Assembly (NCBI GenBank): GCA_964621345.1
Contig: CAZUON010000005.1
Location: forward strand, 1-64,000
Length of the DNA stretch: 64,000 nt
DNA from: Glaciecola sp964621345
GTDB lineage: Bacteria > Pseudomonadota > Gammaproteobacteria > Enterobacterales > Alteromonadaceae
Reading direction: 5' to 3'
Positions 1 to 8,629 of the stretch are shown here, in pieces. Made by a program: the position numbers and the translations under genes. Positions within the stretch are counted from its first letter, which is position 1, and every line of letters begins with the position of its first letter. The notes beneath the pieces were generated by a model that did no database searches, had not been told where the DNA came from, and saw nothing but the letters and a program-made list of their open reading frames with translations.

Positions 1-27
1 AAAACATTGGGTAGTCTTAAAGCAATA

Positions 28-54
28 AAAAAGGCCTCGAAAATCGAGGCCTTT
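28..54 (-). terminator. Rho-independent terminator of tRNA-fMet
   Basis: A GC-rich inverted repeat with a short loop (arms about 30-40 and 44-54). On the minus strand it is followed by a run of six T. It lies just beyond the CCA end of the tRNA gene, so it fits as the tRNA transcript terminator. Confidence 0.8.
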
Positions 55-58
55 AATG

Positions 59-135
<77 letters not shown>

Positions 136-166
136 TCTGAACTGGTAATCAGCGTGTTGCTGAAGA

Positions 167-201
167 GGTGCGTATTATACATAGGGAGTATTGTGTTGCA
201 A
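167..201 (-). promoter_or_regulatory. Sigma-70 promoter of tRNA-fMet
   Basis: On the minus strand a TTGCAA -35 box (201-196) and a perfect TATAAT -10 box (179-174) are separated by 16 nt. The GC-rich stretch after the -10 (around 173-166) resembles a stringently controlled discriminator, as expected for a stable RNA gene. The predicted start site lies about 30 nt upstream of the mature tRNA 5' end. Confidence 0.75.
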
Positions 202-265
202 GCCCCATTTTCACATAAAATCAAAAAATACGTTGTTTGCTTGTTTTTTGATCTACCACTGATTT

Positions 266-565
266 TTATTTAAACGTTTCCATCTTTTTTGCTAACTCAA
301 AATCAAGTTCACTTATGCCATCAACATCGTGAGTTACCAATTTTACTTCTACTTTGTTGTACACATTAAACCATTCAGGATGGTGTTTTAGTTTTTCAGC
401 CCAAATTGCGATTTGTGACATCCAACCAAACGCACGAATAAAACTCTTAAACTTAAAGGTTTTACTCAACTTGCCCTCTTCTACAACCCACGGCGTATCG
501 CCACTTAATTGATTCAATTGTTCGAGTGCATTTGCTATTTCGCTTTGCTCTAACCGTTTGGTCAT
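266..565 (-). CDS. phhB: Pterin-4a-carbinolamine dehydratase
   Basis: Small cytosolic enzyme that dehydrates 4a-hydroxytetrahydrobiopterin, recycling the cofactor of phenylalanine hydroxylase. The protein (about 99 residues) carries the family signature HHPEWFNVYNKVEV near the middle, with the conserved His-His-Pro and the later HDVDGIS block, and has normal family length. An upstream TTG at 571 is only one base from the AAAGGAG ribosome site. The ATG at 565 has a proper 7-nt spacing, so I take it as the start. No phenylalanine hydroxylase gene is in this window; the gene stands alone between the tRNA and a TonB receptor. Family assignment is firm; physiological role as a phhB partner is inferred. 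Confidence 0.92.
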   Translation of the reverse strand: MTKRLEQSEIANALEQLNQLSGDTPWVVEEGKLSKTFKFKSFIRAFGWMSQIAIWAEKLKHHPEWFNVYNKVEVKLVTHDVDGISELDFELAKKMETFK

Positions 566-626
566 TTTCAAACTCCTTTATTACTCTAAATACCGAAAAT
601 TGCGTGTTATTAATTATCTAAAACGT

Positions 627-651
627 AAAAAGCCCCAAGTTGGGGCTTTTT
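627..651 (-). terminator. Rho-independent terminator after TonB-dependent receptor
   Basis: Perfect 8-bp stem AGCCCCAA/TTGGGGCT region flanked by A-run on one side and T-run on the other, so it can work in both directions. It sits about 30 nt past the stop codon of the minus-strand receptor gene and upstream of phhB, separating the two. Confidence 0.85.
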
Positions 652-681
652 GTCGGGTCTAATTTATGTTGTGCTGTTTAT

Positions 682-3363
682 CTAAAATTCAACCGCTAAA
701 CGCACATATAACTGACGTCCACGTGGGTCATGAACCTTTGAGTCAAAGCCAGCATTGGTAAACACCTGCGGAGGCTCCTCGTCAAATAAGTTGATGCCAC
801 CAAGAGTTAACACGTAACTTGTTTGAGTATCCATCAAAGTGCCTACATCAACCGTAAATTGAGCATCTACGGTAACATGACTATCGATTTCACGGAAACC
901 ATTGCCATCGTCAGCTAAATTTTGGTCATCATCGTAACTGCTAATGTATCGAACAAACACATTCGCACTATAGGCTTGATGACGCCATCCTAAACCAGCG
1001 TTCGCTCGCAATTCAGGCGACGATACACCGATATTGGTAAAGTTACGACGACCTGCACCATCTATTTCGCCCGCTTGAGGGTCAATTAGATCATACGACG
1101 TAATGTAGGTCGCTGTTAGGTTAGGCACAAAGCTACCAAAGTCAGTATCTATTTTATAGCTTGTGACAAAGTCAAAGCCGTTAGTTGTCAGTTCACTAGC
1201 GTTAACGAAGGTGTTATTGACTTGCACCAATGGACCGTTTAGCGGGTCTCCAGCGCGTATAATACGGTCAGGGTCTTGAGGGTTTGCATTCAAGATAGCT
1301 TGTGCGCTTTCTTGAATAATTAGCTCTTCAAAATCAAAGTTCCAATAATCAACCTCAATAGACCAATCATCAAGCGGCTCAAAAGAAAATCCAATGTTAT
1401 AGGCTTGAGATTCTTCAGGAACGAGTTGGTCATTACCTGCGGTTCTCACTGCGGCAAAGGCATTTGCACCACCAATTAGTGGGTCACTTAACTGTTGCAG
1501 GGATGTCGCACCACCATTTCGCATGAAGACCGAAGGCGCTCTGAATGAAGTTGAAATAGAACCACGCAGAGAGAAATCATCAGTCGCGCGATAGTTAAAT
1601 GCTAACTTAGGATCAAGTGTATCACCAATAGTACCGCCGTAATCTTCGTAACGAAGGGCCACTTGAATATCAAGGTCATCGGTCACTGGTAACGCGATTT
1701 CAGCAAATGCTGCCCATACATCTAGGCTGTCGGCAAAATCAGGGTTACCGATAACAAAGGTAAATGAATCTTGGTTAGATAATGCATCATAGTCTTGGGC
1801 TAAAGACTCATCACGATATTGCATACCTACCGCTAAGCCGGCAACGCCTCCATCCATATCAAATACGTCAAATGATGCAAATCCCTCATATACCTCAAGC
1901 GTTGACTTAGAGTCAATTACTTGCTGGCCAGAAAACGAATCAATTACATTTTGGCTATTTGGTAATGTGGTGAAACTTGTTGCAAAAGGGTTGAAGTATT
2001 CACAGTTGCCTTGGCCTGGGGTACCTGTAATTGGGTCACAGCCTTGTCCACCTAAACCATTTAATGCAAGAGAAAACTCGGTACTAATAACGTCTTCTAC
2101 AGAAAATAAGAAGTCGTTAGTTGCGTTGGTGTAACTGACTTCCCAGAAACCATCATCTAACTCACCTTGCAACATGGTATTAAAGCGGAAAGTGTCTGAT
2201 TCAGTATTAGCTGGATCTGCTTCAAAACCGTTACCTTCAGCACGACCAAAAAACACTACAGCCTGACCAAATGGGTTACTAGGATGAGTGGCAGGAACCA
2301 AGGGTCCGGTTAGAATTGGGAAACTAGGTGCGCCGCCACGCTCAGCACGATTTCGCGCGTAACTGATTTCTGAAGACCACGTTAAGCTGTCTGATATCTC
2401 GTAATTTGCTTTTACGTAGGCATTTACGCGTGTCTCGTCTGGCACATAAGAATATCCAGGTCCGAAGTCAAATCCACATAAACCGATGTCAAGACCAGGG
2501 ACGGTTCCAGGCGGTGCTAAAAGTTGTGGGAAGCCGCCAAATTCTGCACAGCCAAAGGGGTCAATAACGGGCGTTCCAGCTAATGGACCTTGTGTGAAGA
2601 AATATGCGCCGGGATTTCCTAAGGCACTGGTATCATCTTGCGGGCGAGACAAACGACGGTCTGATAAAAACATAGGGGAGCGATTCGTATAGCTTAACGC
2701 GGCAACAATACTTCCTTTGTCAGACGTAGCTCCCCATAAGCCTTGGAGTACATATTCTTTGTTATCACCATGAGCGCCATCTTGATAGTCAACCGTGACT
2801 TTAGCTCCATCGTAATTACGTTTTGTAATAAAGTTAACGACACCAGCAACAGCATCAGAACCATAAAGTGCAGAAGCACCATCTTTTACGATTTCAACTC
2901 GGTCAATCGCAATCATTGGCACTAAAGAGCTGGTATCAACAAAATTTAAACCTTCATTGGTTTGTTGTGATGTCACCACTTGGCGTTTATTGTTTAAGAG
3001 TACTAAGGTTGACGCAACCCCTAACCCTCTCAGGTTGATATTGGAAGTACCAGCGGTAGCATTTTGTGTAAATGCATCAGGCGTATTCTCTGAGCCCGTA
3101 TTAATCGTGAGTGTTTGCGTAATGTCCGCAATATTTTTTGCGCCGATCGCGTCAATCGCGACACTGTCGACAATAGATAACGGTGAAGGTGATTCAAAGT
3201 TTTCGCTTCGTCTCACAAAACTACCGGTTACCATAATCAATTCGACTTCAGAATTTTCTGCACTGTTATCGTCATTGGCCTGCGCGATAACCATTGACGG
3301 AGCTAGCGAGAGCTGTGCTGCGACTAGCGCTGCAATAGCTGTTTTTTTGCCAGTAAACTTCAT
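682..3363 (-). CDS. TonB-dependent outer-membrane receptor
   Basis: 893-residue outer-membrane transporter energised by TonB/ExbBD. A Sec signal peptide ends near AQA (about residue 29). A TonB-box-like segment (ELIMVTGS) follows, then the plug domain with the typical VEIVKDGASALYGSDAVAG block near residues 155-175. The rest is a long beta-barrel rich in alternating aromatic residues that ends in the outer-membrane C-terminal signature ...RLAVEF with terminal Phe. An AGGGG ribosome site precedes the ATG. No substrate-binding or transport partner gene is adjacent, so the ligand is unknown; the sequence is of the large Alteromonadales type often tied to peptides or glycans rather than siderophores, which is only a guess. 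A small hairpin (3382-3396) lies just upstream of the ribosome site. Confidence 0.95.
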   Translation of the reverse strand: MKFTGKKTAIAALVAAQLSLAPSMVIAQANDDNSAENSEVELIMVTGSFVRRSENFESPSPLSIVDSVAIDAIGAKNIADITQTLTINTGSENTPDAFTQNATAGTSNINLRGLGVASTLVLLNNKRQVVTSQQTNEGLNFVDTSSLVPMIAIDRVEIVKDGASALYGSDAVAGVVNFITKRNYDGAKVTVDYQDGAHGDNKEYVLQGLWGATSDKGSIVAALSYTNRSPMFLSDRRLSRPQDDTSALGNPGAYFFTQGPLAGTPVIDPFGCAEFGGFPQLLAPPGTVPGLDIGLCGFDFGPGYSYVPDETRVNAYVKANYEISDSLTWSSEISYARNRAERGGAPSFPILTGPLVPATHPSNPFGQAVVFFGRAEGNGFEADPANTESDTFRFNTMLQGELDDGFWEVSYTNATNDFLFSVEDVISTEFSLALNGLGGQGCDPITGTPGQGNCEYFNPFATSFTTLPNSQNVIDSFSGQQVIDSKSTLEVYEGFASFDVFDMDGGVAGLAVGMQYRDESLAQDYDALSNQDSFTFVIGNPDFADSLDVWAAFAEIALPVTDDLDIQVALRYEDYGGTIGDTLDPKLAFNYRATDDFSLRGSISTSFRAPSVFMRNGGATSLQQLSDPLIGGANAFAAVRTAGNDQLVPEESQAYNIGFSFEPLDDWSIEVDYWNFDFEELIIQESAQAILNANPQDPDRIIRAGDPLNGPLVQVNNTFVNASELTTNGFDFVTSYKIDTDFGSFVPNLTATYITSYDLIDPQAGEIDGAGRRNFTNIGVSSPELRANAGLGWRHQAYSANVFVRYISSYDDDQNLADDGNGFREIDSHVTVDAQFTVDVGTLMDTQTSYVLTLGGINLFDEEPPQVFTNAGFDSKVHDPRGRQLYVRLAVEF

Positions 3364-3564
3364 AAATCATCCCCTAGTGTGGAAGTGCACCACTTCAATC
3401 AGCGGTGTTATTATTGGTATATCTTATACAACTACGCTTTATACTAGGAAATGATCAAGGCTTTGTAAATTTTTTGTTACTTATGTGTAAGTATTTTTTA
3501 TTCGCATGGTCTGACCAGCTTGAAGAAAAATCACAAAAACGTGTAGTAGCTTTTAAGCTGTCAA

Positions 3565-4011
3565 CTACAGACGTGGTATAACGAGCATTAAAAAGCTTCC
3601 CACCAAAGCAGGTTTATCCCGCCCTTCTATGCGTACGCTGGTGTTAAACTTATGTAAATAACCACTGCTCTTTTTCTCAATCTCAATTAACGAAAAATCA
3701 AATTTTATTTTGTCTTCAACACGCACAGGCTCAAGATAACGAAGTGAATCAATGCCGTAATTTAACATCGTGAATTTTTTGTCGTCTACACTCACACATT
3801 CAGCAAACATCTTTGGCATTAGCGCCGCTGTTAAAAAACCATGAGCAATAGGCACCTTAAATGGGCTTTCTTTGGCACAGCGCTCAGCATCGAGATGAAT
3901 CCATTGAAAGTCTTGCGTAGCTTGCGCAAATTCTGCCACTTTTTGTTGGCTTACCTGAAACCATTCAGGAGACGATAAACTCACTCCCACATTCAATTCA
4001 GAAATATCCAT
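3565..4011 (-). CDS. MaoC-family (R)-specific enoyl-CoA hydratase-like protein
   Basis: 148-residue single hot-dog-domain protein of the MaoC dehydratase family, which hydrates enoyl-CoA to (R)-3-hydroxyacyl-CoA. The hydratase motif is visible: Asp34 and His39 in ATQDFQWIHLD, followed by AHGFLTAALMP, matching the catalytic Asp/His pair of PhaJ-type hydratases. Length is normal for the stand-alone form. It is transcribed away from a LysR-type regulator whose start is about 150 bp off, which suggests that regulator may control it. The fatty-acid oxidation genes close by fit a role in acyl-CoA metabolism. Whether it feeds polyhydroxyalkanoate or beta-oxidation cannot be told from sequence. Confidence 0.87.
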   Translation of the reverse strand: MDISELNVGVSLSSPEWFQVSQQKVAEFAQATQDFQWIHLDAERCAKESPFKVPIAHGFLTAALMPKMFAECVSVDDKKFTMLNYGIDSLRYLEPVRVEDKIKFDFSLIEIEKKSSGYLHKFNTSVRIEGRDKPALVGSFLMLVIPRL

Positions 4012-4083
4012 ATTAATCCTATTTTATTACTGTTTTTAATTGAAAACACCTTATACTATTAACAGCAGTGATAATTCAATTGA

Positions 4084-4095
4084 TTATTCGAATAA
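4084..4095. promoter_or_regulatory. Palindrome in maoC/lysR divergent spacer, candidate LysR operator
   Basis: TTATTCGAATAA is a perfect 12-bp palindrome in the middle of the 150-bp divergent spacer, beside a second partly symmetric stretch (TCAATTGA, 4075-4083). LysR-type regulators usually bind AT-rich interrupted dyads of the T-N11-A form in exactly this position. The assignment rests only on symmetry and location. Confidence 0.35.
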
Positions 4096-4164
4096 CAAAA
4101 TATTGAATTGATGAATGTTCTACTTTGAGCGCTCAATACCAAGCAAGAAATAATGGAGAAGTAC

Positions 4165-5067
4165 ATGAATTTACATCGTATTGATTTAAACCTATTCGCT
4201 GTATTCGATGCGATCTACACCGCTGGTAGTTTAACAAAAGCTGCTGATGTACTGTGCATAACGCAACCTGCGGTGAGTAATTCATTAGCGCGCTTGAGAG
4301 ACATGCTCAACGATCCTCTTTTTGTTAGAACCGGACATTCAATGACGCCAACACCGGTTGCTCAAAATATCATTGTGCCCGCACGTGAAGCACTCGGTTT
4401 GCTGCGCAAAAGCGTTCAACAAAGCCATGTGTTTGAACCTGAAAGCTCCACCAAGGAATTTCATTTCTCTAGCCGAGACTTATTAGAGGTGAGCATCATG
4501 CCTCGCTTAATGGCACGCTTACAAAACTTGTCACCAAACATTACGCTAACCAACTATGAAGTCGCCCGTAATAGTGTGGTATCTGGAATGGCGAGCGGTA
4601 GTTTAGACTTTTTTGCTGATGCCTCTACATTTACCGACCCTCACCTTAAAAAACAACAAATAGCACAAGATAGATTTGTTGTGCTTGCCCGTAAAAATCA
4701 CCCTCTTCTACAAAAAGGACTGACTTTAGACGCGTTTTTAAAATTGGGTCACATCAATGTGTCCAACCGCCGACGAGGCGCAGGCCCTGTGGATATCGCA
4801 CTTGATAAACTTGGCGAGAAGCGCAAAGTTGTTATGCGCTCACAACACTTTTTAACCGTACCTAGCGCCATCGTTAAAACCGATATGATTGCATGTATTC
4901 CCTATCATTTAGCAAAACACTATGATTTAGCAATGTATGAAATACCTTTCGATATTCCCCCAATCGAATACTACTTATATTGGCATTTGAGCGCAGATCA
5001 TGATGCAGCGCATCGCTGGATGAGAGAGCAAATTGCTGAAGTAGCAAAGGCGTATAACCCTGAATAA
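4165..5067 (+). CDS. LysR-family transcriptional regulator
   Basis: About 300 residues. The N-terminal winged helix-turn-helix (roughly residues 5-65) contains the classic LysR pattern LNLFAVFDAIYTAGSLTKAA followed by TQPAVSNSLARLR. It is followed by a two-lobed effector-binding domain of the periplasmic-binding-protein fold. The ATG at 4165 has GGAG 6-8 nt upstream; the ATG at 4153 is part of that ribosome site sequence and has none of its own, so I prefer 4165. It is divergent from the MaoC hydratase gene and likely regulates it, itself, or the acyl-CoA genes downstream. The inducer is unknown. Confidence 0.93.
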   Translation: MNLHRIDLNLFAVFDAIYTAGSLTKAADVLCITQPAVSNSLARLRDMLNDPLFVRTGHSMTPTPVAQNIIVPAREALGLLRKSVQQSHVFEPESSTKEFHFSSRDLLEVSIMPRLMARLQNLSPNITLTNYEVARNSVVSGMASGSLDFFADASTFTDPHLKKQQIAQDRFVVLARKNHPLLQKGLTLDAFLKLGHINVSNRRRGAGPVDIALDKLGEKRKVVMRSQHFLTVPSAIVKTDMIACIPYHLAKHYDLAMYEIPFDIPPIEYYLYWHLSADHDAAHRWMREQIAEVAKAYNPE

Positions 5068-5194
5068 GCCAGGTCAACTTAGTCAGCTTTAGGTATATTC
5101 TTTTACACCTTATTATGGGTATGGGCGTTGTCATGTAGTCCTATTTACATAAAACTGCGCGGGTTTAAAATAACTCAGTAAAAGGTCCACTACC

Positions 5195-5590
5195 ATGAAG
5201 AAATTTACACGTATTTTAGCAGTTTCTGCATGCGCAATAAGCGCTATTAGTTTCAACGCGAATGCCAGTATTGAAACTGCACTAGCAAACATTTGCAATA
5301 TTGTGCAAAGCGATGACAAATCAGAGTTACGAAAAAAAATGCGAGATGTGCAGTCAAACTATTCAATGAAGCTTGGCGACTATTACGATGGCATAAGCTG
5401 TAACGGGAATAGTCTTATACGCACGGCGCTATTGAGTAACGCGACAAAAGCAGGTACTTTGCTTGTTAAAAAAATGCCTAAATCGAAATTAGGCGAACCC
5501 GAAACCGACGGCATCCTTCTCACTGACTGGATTGCTAGCAATGGGCTTGATAGCAGTGAAATTGCTGTAGTAGTAAAAGAAAGAATGTAG
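5195..5590 (+). CDS. Exported DUF3718-family protein (copy 1)
   Basis: 131 residues with a cleavable signal peptide (basic MKKFTR, hydrophobic stretch, cleavage after NANA around residue 25), so probably periplasmic. The mature part has the pattern ALANIC...DDKSELRKKM...YYDGISC.GNSL seen in DUF3718 proteins of Alteromonas and Shewanella relatives. Two cysteines (in ANIC and GISC) are conserved with the second copy and could form a disulfide. AAAGG lies before the ATG. A close paralogue lies at 12809-13201, with the same strand and the same layout. Function is not known. Confidence 0.82.
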   Translation: MKKFTRILAVSACAISAISFNANASIETALANICNIVQSDDKSELRKKMRDVQSNYSMKLGDYYDGISCNGNSLIRTALLSNATKAGTLLVKKMPKSKLGEPETDGILLTDWIASNGLDSSEIAVVVKERM

Positions 5591-5645
5591 CTTGGGTTAA
5601 GTTTAAGGGTTTAATACCTTAGGTGAATTTACATGCAGAGATAGT

Positions 5646-5684
5646 ACTTGAGCGTTGCAGATAAGTCGGCGCTCAAGTAATTTT
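5646..5684 (+). terminator. Terminator after DUF3718 copy 1
   Basis: A 9-bp perfect inverted repeat ACTTGAGCG/CGCTCAAGT (5646-5654 and 5670-5678) with a 15-nt loop is followed by AATTTT on the plus strand. It is placed 55 nt after the DUF3718 stop codon. The loop is long and the T tract short, so its strength is uncertain. Confidence 0.5.
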
Positions 5685-5694
5685 ACCAAACTTT

Positions 5695-6582
5695 TTAAGC
5701 ATGAAAATCTTTAATTTCAACAATCACTTTTTCAGCTTCTTGGTGATGTAACCAATGATTGGCATTCTCAAATTTAACTAGTGTTAAATTCTCTATCCAA
5801 TCTTCCATACCGTTTAATACCTCAGGTACAAAAGCAGTATCTTTCATACCCCACAATACCTGCGTGGCTACTTTAATCTCAATCTTAGGCAATTTGACCT
5901 TTGTGTTTACACGAATGCGTTGAGTCACTAGTTGCGGCATATTTTTATAATAGGCAAATGATTGCTCCATGGAAAATCGGTCAGACCATTGCATTAAATA
6001 AGCCCGTTGTTGTTGCTGCGACAAGCCCTTAAATACTCTACCATAAAGACCTTTTAGCATGCGATGCTCATTCGCACTTGTTATATCAAAGGCGTTGTCA
6101 CTTATTAAATCGCTAATGTAATCAGAGTTCGCTTGTTGTGCAGGATTGTGCGCCATTTCCCGCGTAAACGCAGTTGGGTGCGCCGCATTTAAGATTGTGA
6201 GCTTATAAAATTGTCGTTTATGAAAGGCCACTAAAGGCCATGCAATCACCCCACCCCAGTCGTGTGCCACAAGGTGCACTTTACCGTTATCACTAATCGC
6301 ATCGATAAACTCAGACATCACATCTACTAAGTGCGGAATGTTGTAATCTTCAATTTCATCAAAACCAAGAGATCCATTATAACCCGGTAAATCAGGGGCA
6401 ATGACGCAAAAATCAGTCGATAAGGCTTGTATATAATGCTCCCAAGTCCAGCTATTTTCTGGGAAGCCATGCAGCAATACAATAATAGGTTTTTGAATAT
6501 TGTCATTGAGAGGGTCTTGTCCCTCAACACATAAATACTGAATAGTAGTATCGCTGATCTGGACCGTTCGCATGTCTATCAT
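5695..6582 (-). CDS. Alpha/beta hydrolase, epoxide-hydrolase-like
   Basis: 295-residue alpha/beta hydrolase. The oxyanion-hole motif HGFP is at 39-42 and the nucleophile elbow is VAHDWGG, with Asp108 instead of Ser. An Asp nucleophile in this context marks the epoxide hydrolase/haloalkane dehalogenase branch. The triad is completed by Asp248 (GMKDTAF) and His276 (ANHW). No halide-binding Trp pair like that of the dehalogenases is evident beyond the Trp after Asp108, so epoxide hydrolase is the better call. An AGGA ribosome site 8 nt before the first ATG supports the start. It follows the fadE terminator and so is probably transcribed on its own. Substrate unknown. Confidence 0.85.
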   Translation of the reverse strand: MIDMRTVQISDTTIQYLCVEGQDPLNDNIQKPIIVLLHGFPENSWTWEHYIQALSTDFCVIAPDLPGYNGSLGFDEIEDYNIPHLVDVMSEFIDAISDNGKVHLVAHDWGGVIAWPLVAFHKRQFYKLTILNAAHPTAFTREMAHNPAQQANSDYISDLISDNAFDITSANEHRMLKGLYGRVFKGLSQQQQRAYLMQWSDRFSMEQSFAYYKNMPQLVTQRIRVNTKVKLPKIEIKVATQVLWGMKDTAFVPEVLNGMEDWIENLTLVKFENANHWLHHQEAEKVIVEIKDFHA

Positions 6583-6666
6583 TTTATTTGTCCTGCTTGC
6601 TCTTTCGCTAACGTTAACATAACTATTTTAAGTAGCTTAGCATGCTTTATTTACGATGTTCATCCC

Positions 6667-6699
6667 GAAAAAAAGCCAGATTAACAAAATAATCTGGCT
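6667..6699 (-). terminator. Rho-independent terminator after fadE-like gene
   Basis: A perfect 10-bp stem AGCCAGATTA/TAATCTGGCT with a 6-nt loop is followed on the minus strand by seven T. It begins 36 nt after the stop codon of the acyl-CoA dehydrogenase gene and ends the fadB-like/fadE-like transcript. Confidence 0.9.
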
Positions 6700-6735
6700 C
6701 GGGTTTTACATAATATTTAGGTGAAGTTTGCGAGT

Positions 6736-8538
6736 CTATTTACCAACTGAAAACAAAGCTTCGTCCATTTGCATCAGGTTTTCACTACCTGAGTTTATCG
6801 CCGAAACTAACGAACGCGTTCGGGTCAGCATTCGGTCAAAGTAGAATTTAGCGGTCATTAATTTTGCCCGGTAAAAGTCTTCTTCACTGGTGCCTTCATC
6901 TAACTTCTGCTGAGCGGTCACAGCCATTTGTAGCCAAAAATAGCCAACAGTGACATAGCCTGCATACATCAAATAGTCTACCGATGCTGCACCTAGCTCA
7001 TCAGGATTTGATTGTGCCGCCTGAGCAATATCGTTACTCAATTGTAACCACTCATCTACGTGAGAGTCGATAGCGTTTGCCCAAGCATTAAACTGTGACT
7101 TGTCGCGCAGGCTCGCACAATAGGTTTTCATTTCGGTTGCAAATACTTTTAGTAACTCACCTTTAGAGCCAATCACTTTGCGAGCCAACAGGTCTATGGC
7201 TTGGATGCCAGTAGTTCCCTCATACATCGTGCAAATTCGCGTATCTCGAGCTAACTGCTCCATACCCCACTCTTTAATATAACCGTGGCCACCGTATACT
7301 TGCATACCGTAACTGGTCGCTTCTTGTGCGGTTTCAGTTAAGAAGGCTTTAACGATAGGTGTCAACAATGCTAGTTTTGCTTCAGCAATTTGTTTAGCTT
7401 GGTCATCGTCAGAGTATAAGGTAGTGTCTACCATCTTCATGCAGTAAGCAGCCATCGCACGCTTACCCTCCGCTAAAGACTTCTGCGTCAATAGCATGCG
7501 TCTAACGTCTGGGTGAACGATAATCGGGTCAGCGGGGCCTTCGTTGTTTTTCTTGCCGGTTAATGAACGAAATTGTAAGCGGTCTTTTGCGTATGCTAGC
7601 GCGCCCTGATAAGCTGCTTCGGTAGCAGAGAGCCCTTCCATTCCAGTACCGATTCTGGCGATATTCATAAAGGTAAACATACATTGCAAACCACGGTTTG
7701 CCTCGCCCACTAAAAAGCCCTTAGCGCCATCGAAGTTCATTACGCAAGTCGCACTCGCCTTAATACCCATTTTATGCTCAATAGACCCGCATTTAACGGT
7801 GTTTCTATCGAGAATATTACCTTGTGCGTCCACATTAAATTTTGGCACTAAAAATAACGATATTCCCTTTGTACCAGCCGGTGCGTCTGGTAGTCTCGCA
7901 AGCACTAAGTGAACGATGTTGTCGGACATGTCATGCTCACCCGCCGATATAAATATCTTCGTACCGGTGAGGCTATAGCTGCCATCATCATTTGGCTCAG
8001 CCTTACACTTCAACATACCTAGGTCGGAACCACAGTGTGATTCTGTTAAGCACATAGTGCCAGTCCAAGAGCCTTCTATTAGACGTGTTAAATAAATTTC
8101 TTGTTGCTCTGGTGTGCCGTTTGCTTTTAAGGTTTCCATGCAACCTTGGCTCAAACCTGGATACATCGCCCAAGAATGATTAGCACCTGAGAACCATTCA
8201 GCCATCGTCGTTGATAAGGAGTAAGGTAGTCCTTGACCACCGTGCTCAACCGGGTGCGCCATTGAAGGCCAGCCACCATCCACGTATTGTTTGTAAGCTT
8301 CTTTAAAACCCGGCGGCGTGGTTACAACACCATCGTCAAATTGACAGCCTACTTCGTCACCCACTTGGTTTAACGGGGCCAATACGTTTTCAGCAAATTT
8401 AGCCGCTTCATCGTATATTGCGCGAATGAGATCATCAGTGGCATCTTCAAAGCCTAGTTGCTGATAATGTGCTTCCATGTCCAATAATTCTTGCGTGACA
8501 AATAACGTATCTCGTTGTGTCGCTTTATAGTTCTGCAT
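6736..8538 (-). CDS. Acyl-CoA dehydrogenase, 600-residue FadE/DmdC-like class
   Basis: Flavin-dependent acyl-CoA dehydrogenase catalysing the first, alpha,beta-desaturating step of beta-oxidation. Visible elements in order are an N-terminal helical domain, the FAD-binding segment TMCLTESHCGSDLG (161-174), the middle beta-domain, and the C-terminal helical domain. The catalytic base is Glu440 in MYEGTTGIQAIDL, followed by a C-terminal extension of about 150 residues. The 600-residue length with that extension matches the class that includes 3-methylmercaptopropionyl-CoA dehydrogenase (DmdC) and many general marine acyl-CoA dehydrogenases; which substrate applies here cannot be decided. It lies 91 bp downstream of the fadB-like gene, same strand, and ends in a strong terminator, so the two are probably co-transcribed. 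Confidence 0.93.
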   Translation of the reverse strand: MQNYKATQRDTLFVTQELLDMEAHYQQLGFEDATDDLIRAIYDEAAKFAENVLAPLNQVGDEVGCQFDDGVVTTPPGFKEAYKQYVDGGWPSMAHPVEHGGQGLPYSLSTTMAEWFSGANHSWAMYPGLSQGCMETLKANGTPEQQEIYLTRLIEGSWTGTMCLTESHCGSDLGMLKCKAEPNDDGSYSLTGTKIFISAGEHDMSDNIVHLVLARLPDAPAGTKGISLFLVPKFNVDAQGNILDRNTVKCGSIEHKMGIKASATCVMNFDGAKGFLVGEANRGLQCMFTFMNIARIGTGMEGLSATEAAYQGALAYAKDRLQFRSLTGKKNNEGPADPIIVHPDVRRMLLTQKSLAEGKRAMAAYCMKMVDTTLYSDDDQAKQIAEAKLALLTPIVKAFLTETAQEATSYGMQVYGGHGYIKEWGMEQLARDTRICTMYEGTTGIQAIDLLARKVIGSKGELLKVFATEMKTYCASLRDKSQFNAWANAIDSHVDEWLQLSNDIAQAAQSNPDELGAASVDYLMYAGYVTVGYFWLQMAVTAQQKLDEGTSEEDFYRAKLMTAKFYFDRMLTRTRSLVSAINSGSENLMQMDEALFSVGK

Positions 8539-8629
8539 TAGTAGTACTCGCTCTAATTATCTGTTGTTTTTAATGTTCAGTTTTTGATATTCAAATTCAC
8601 GATGAGCCACACATATCATGGCTACATCA

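Noticed and set aside
2957..3454. Plus-strand open frame of 165 codons opposite the first TonB receptor
   Set aside because: It is fully antisense to a clear receptor gene (signal peptide and plug), has no ribosome site and no recognisable product.
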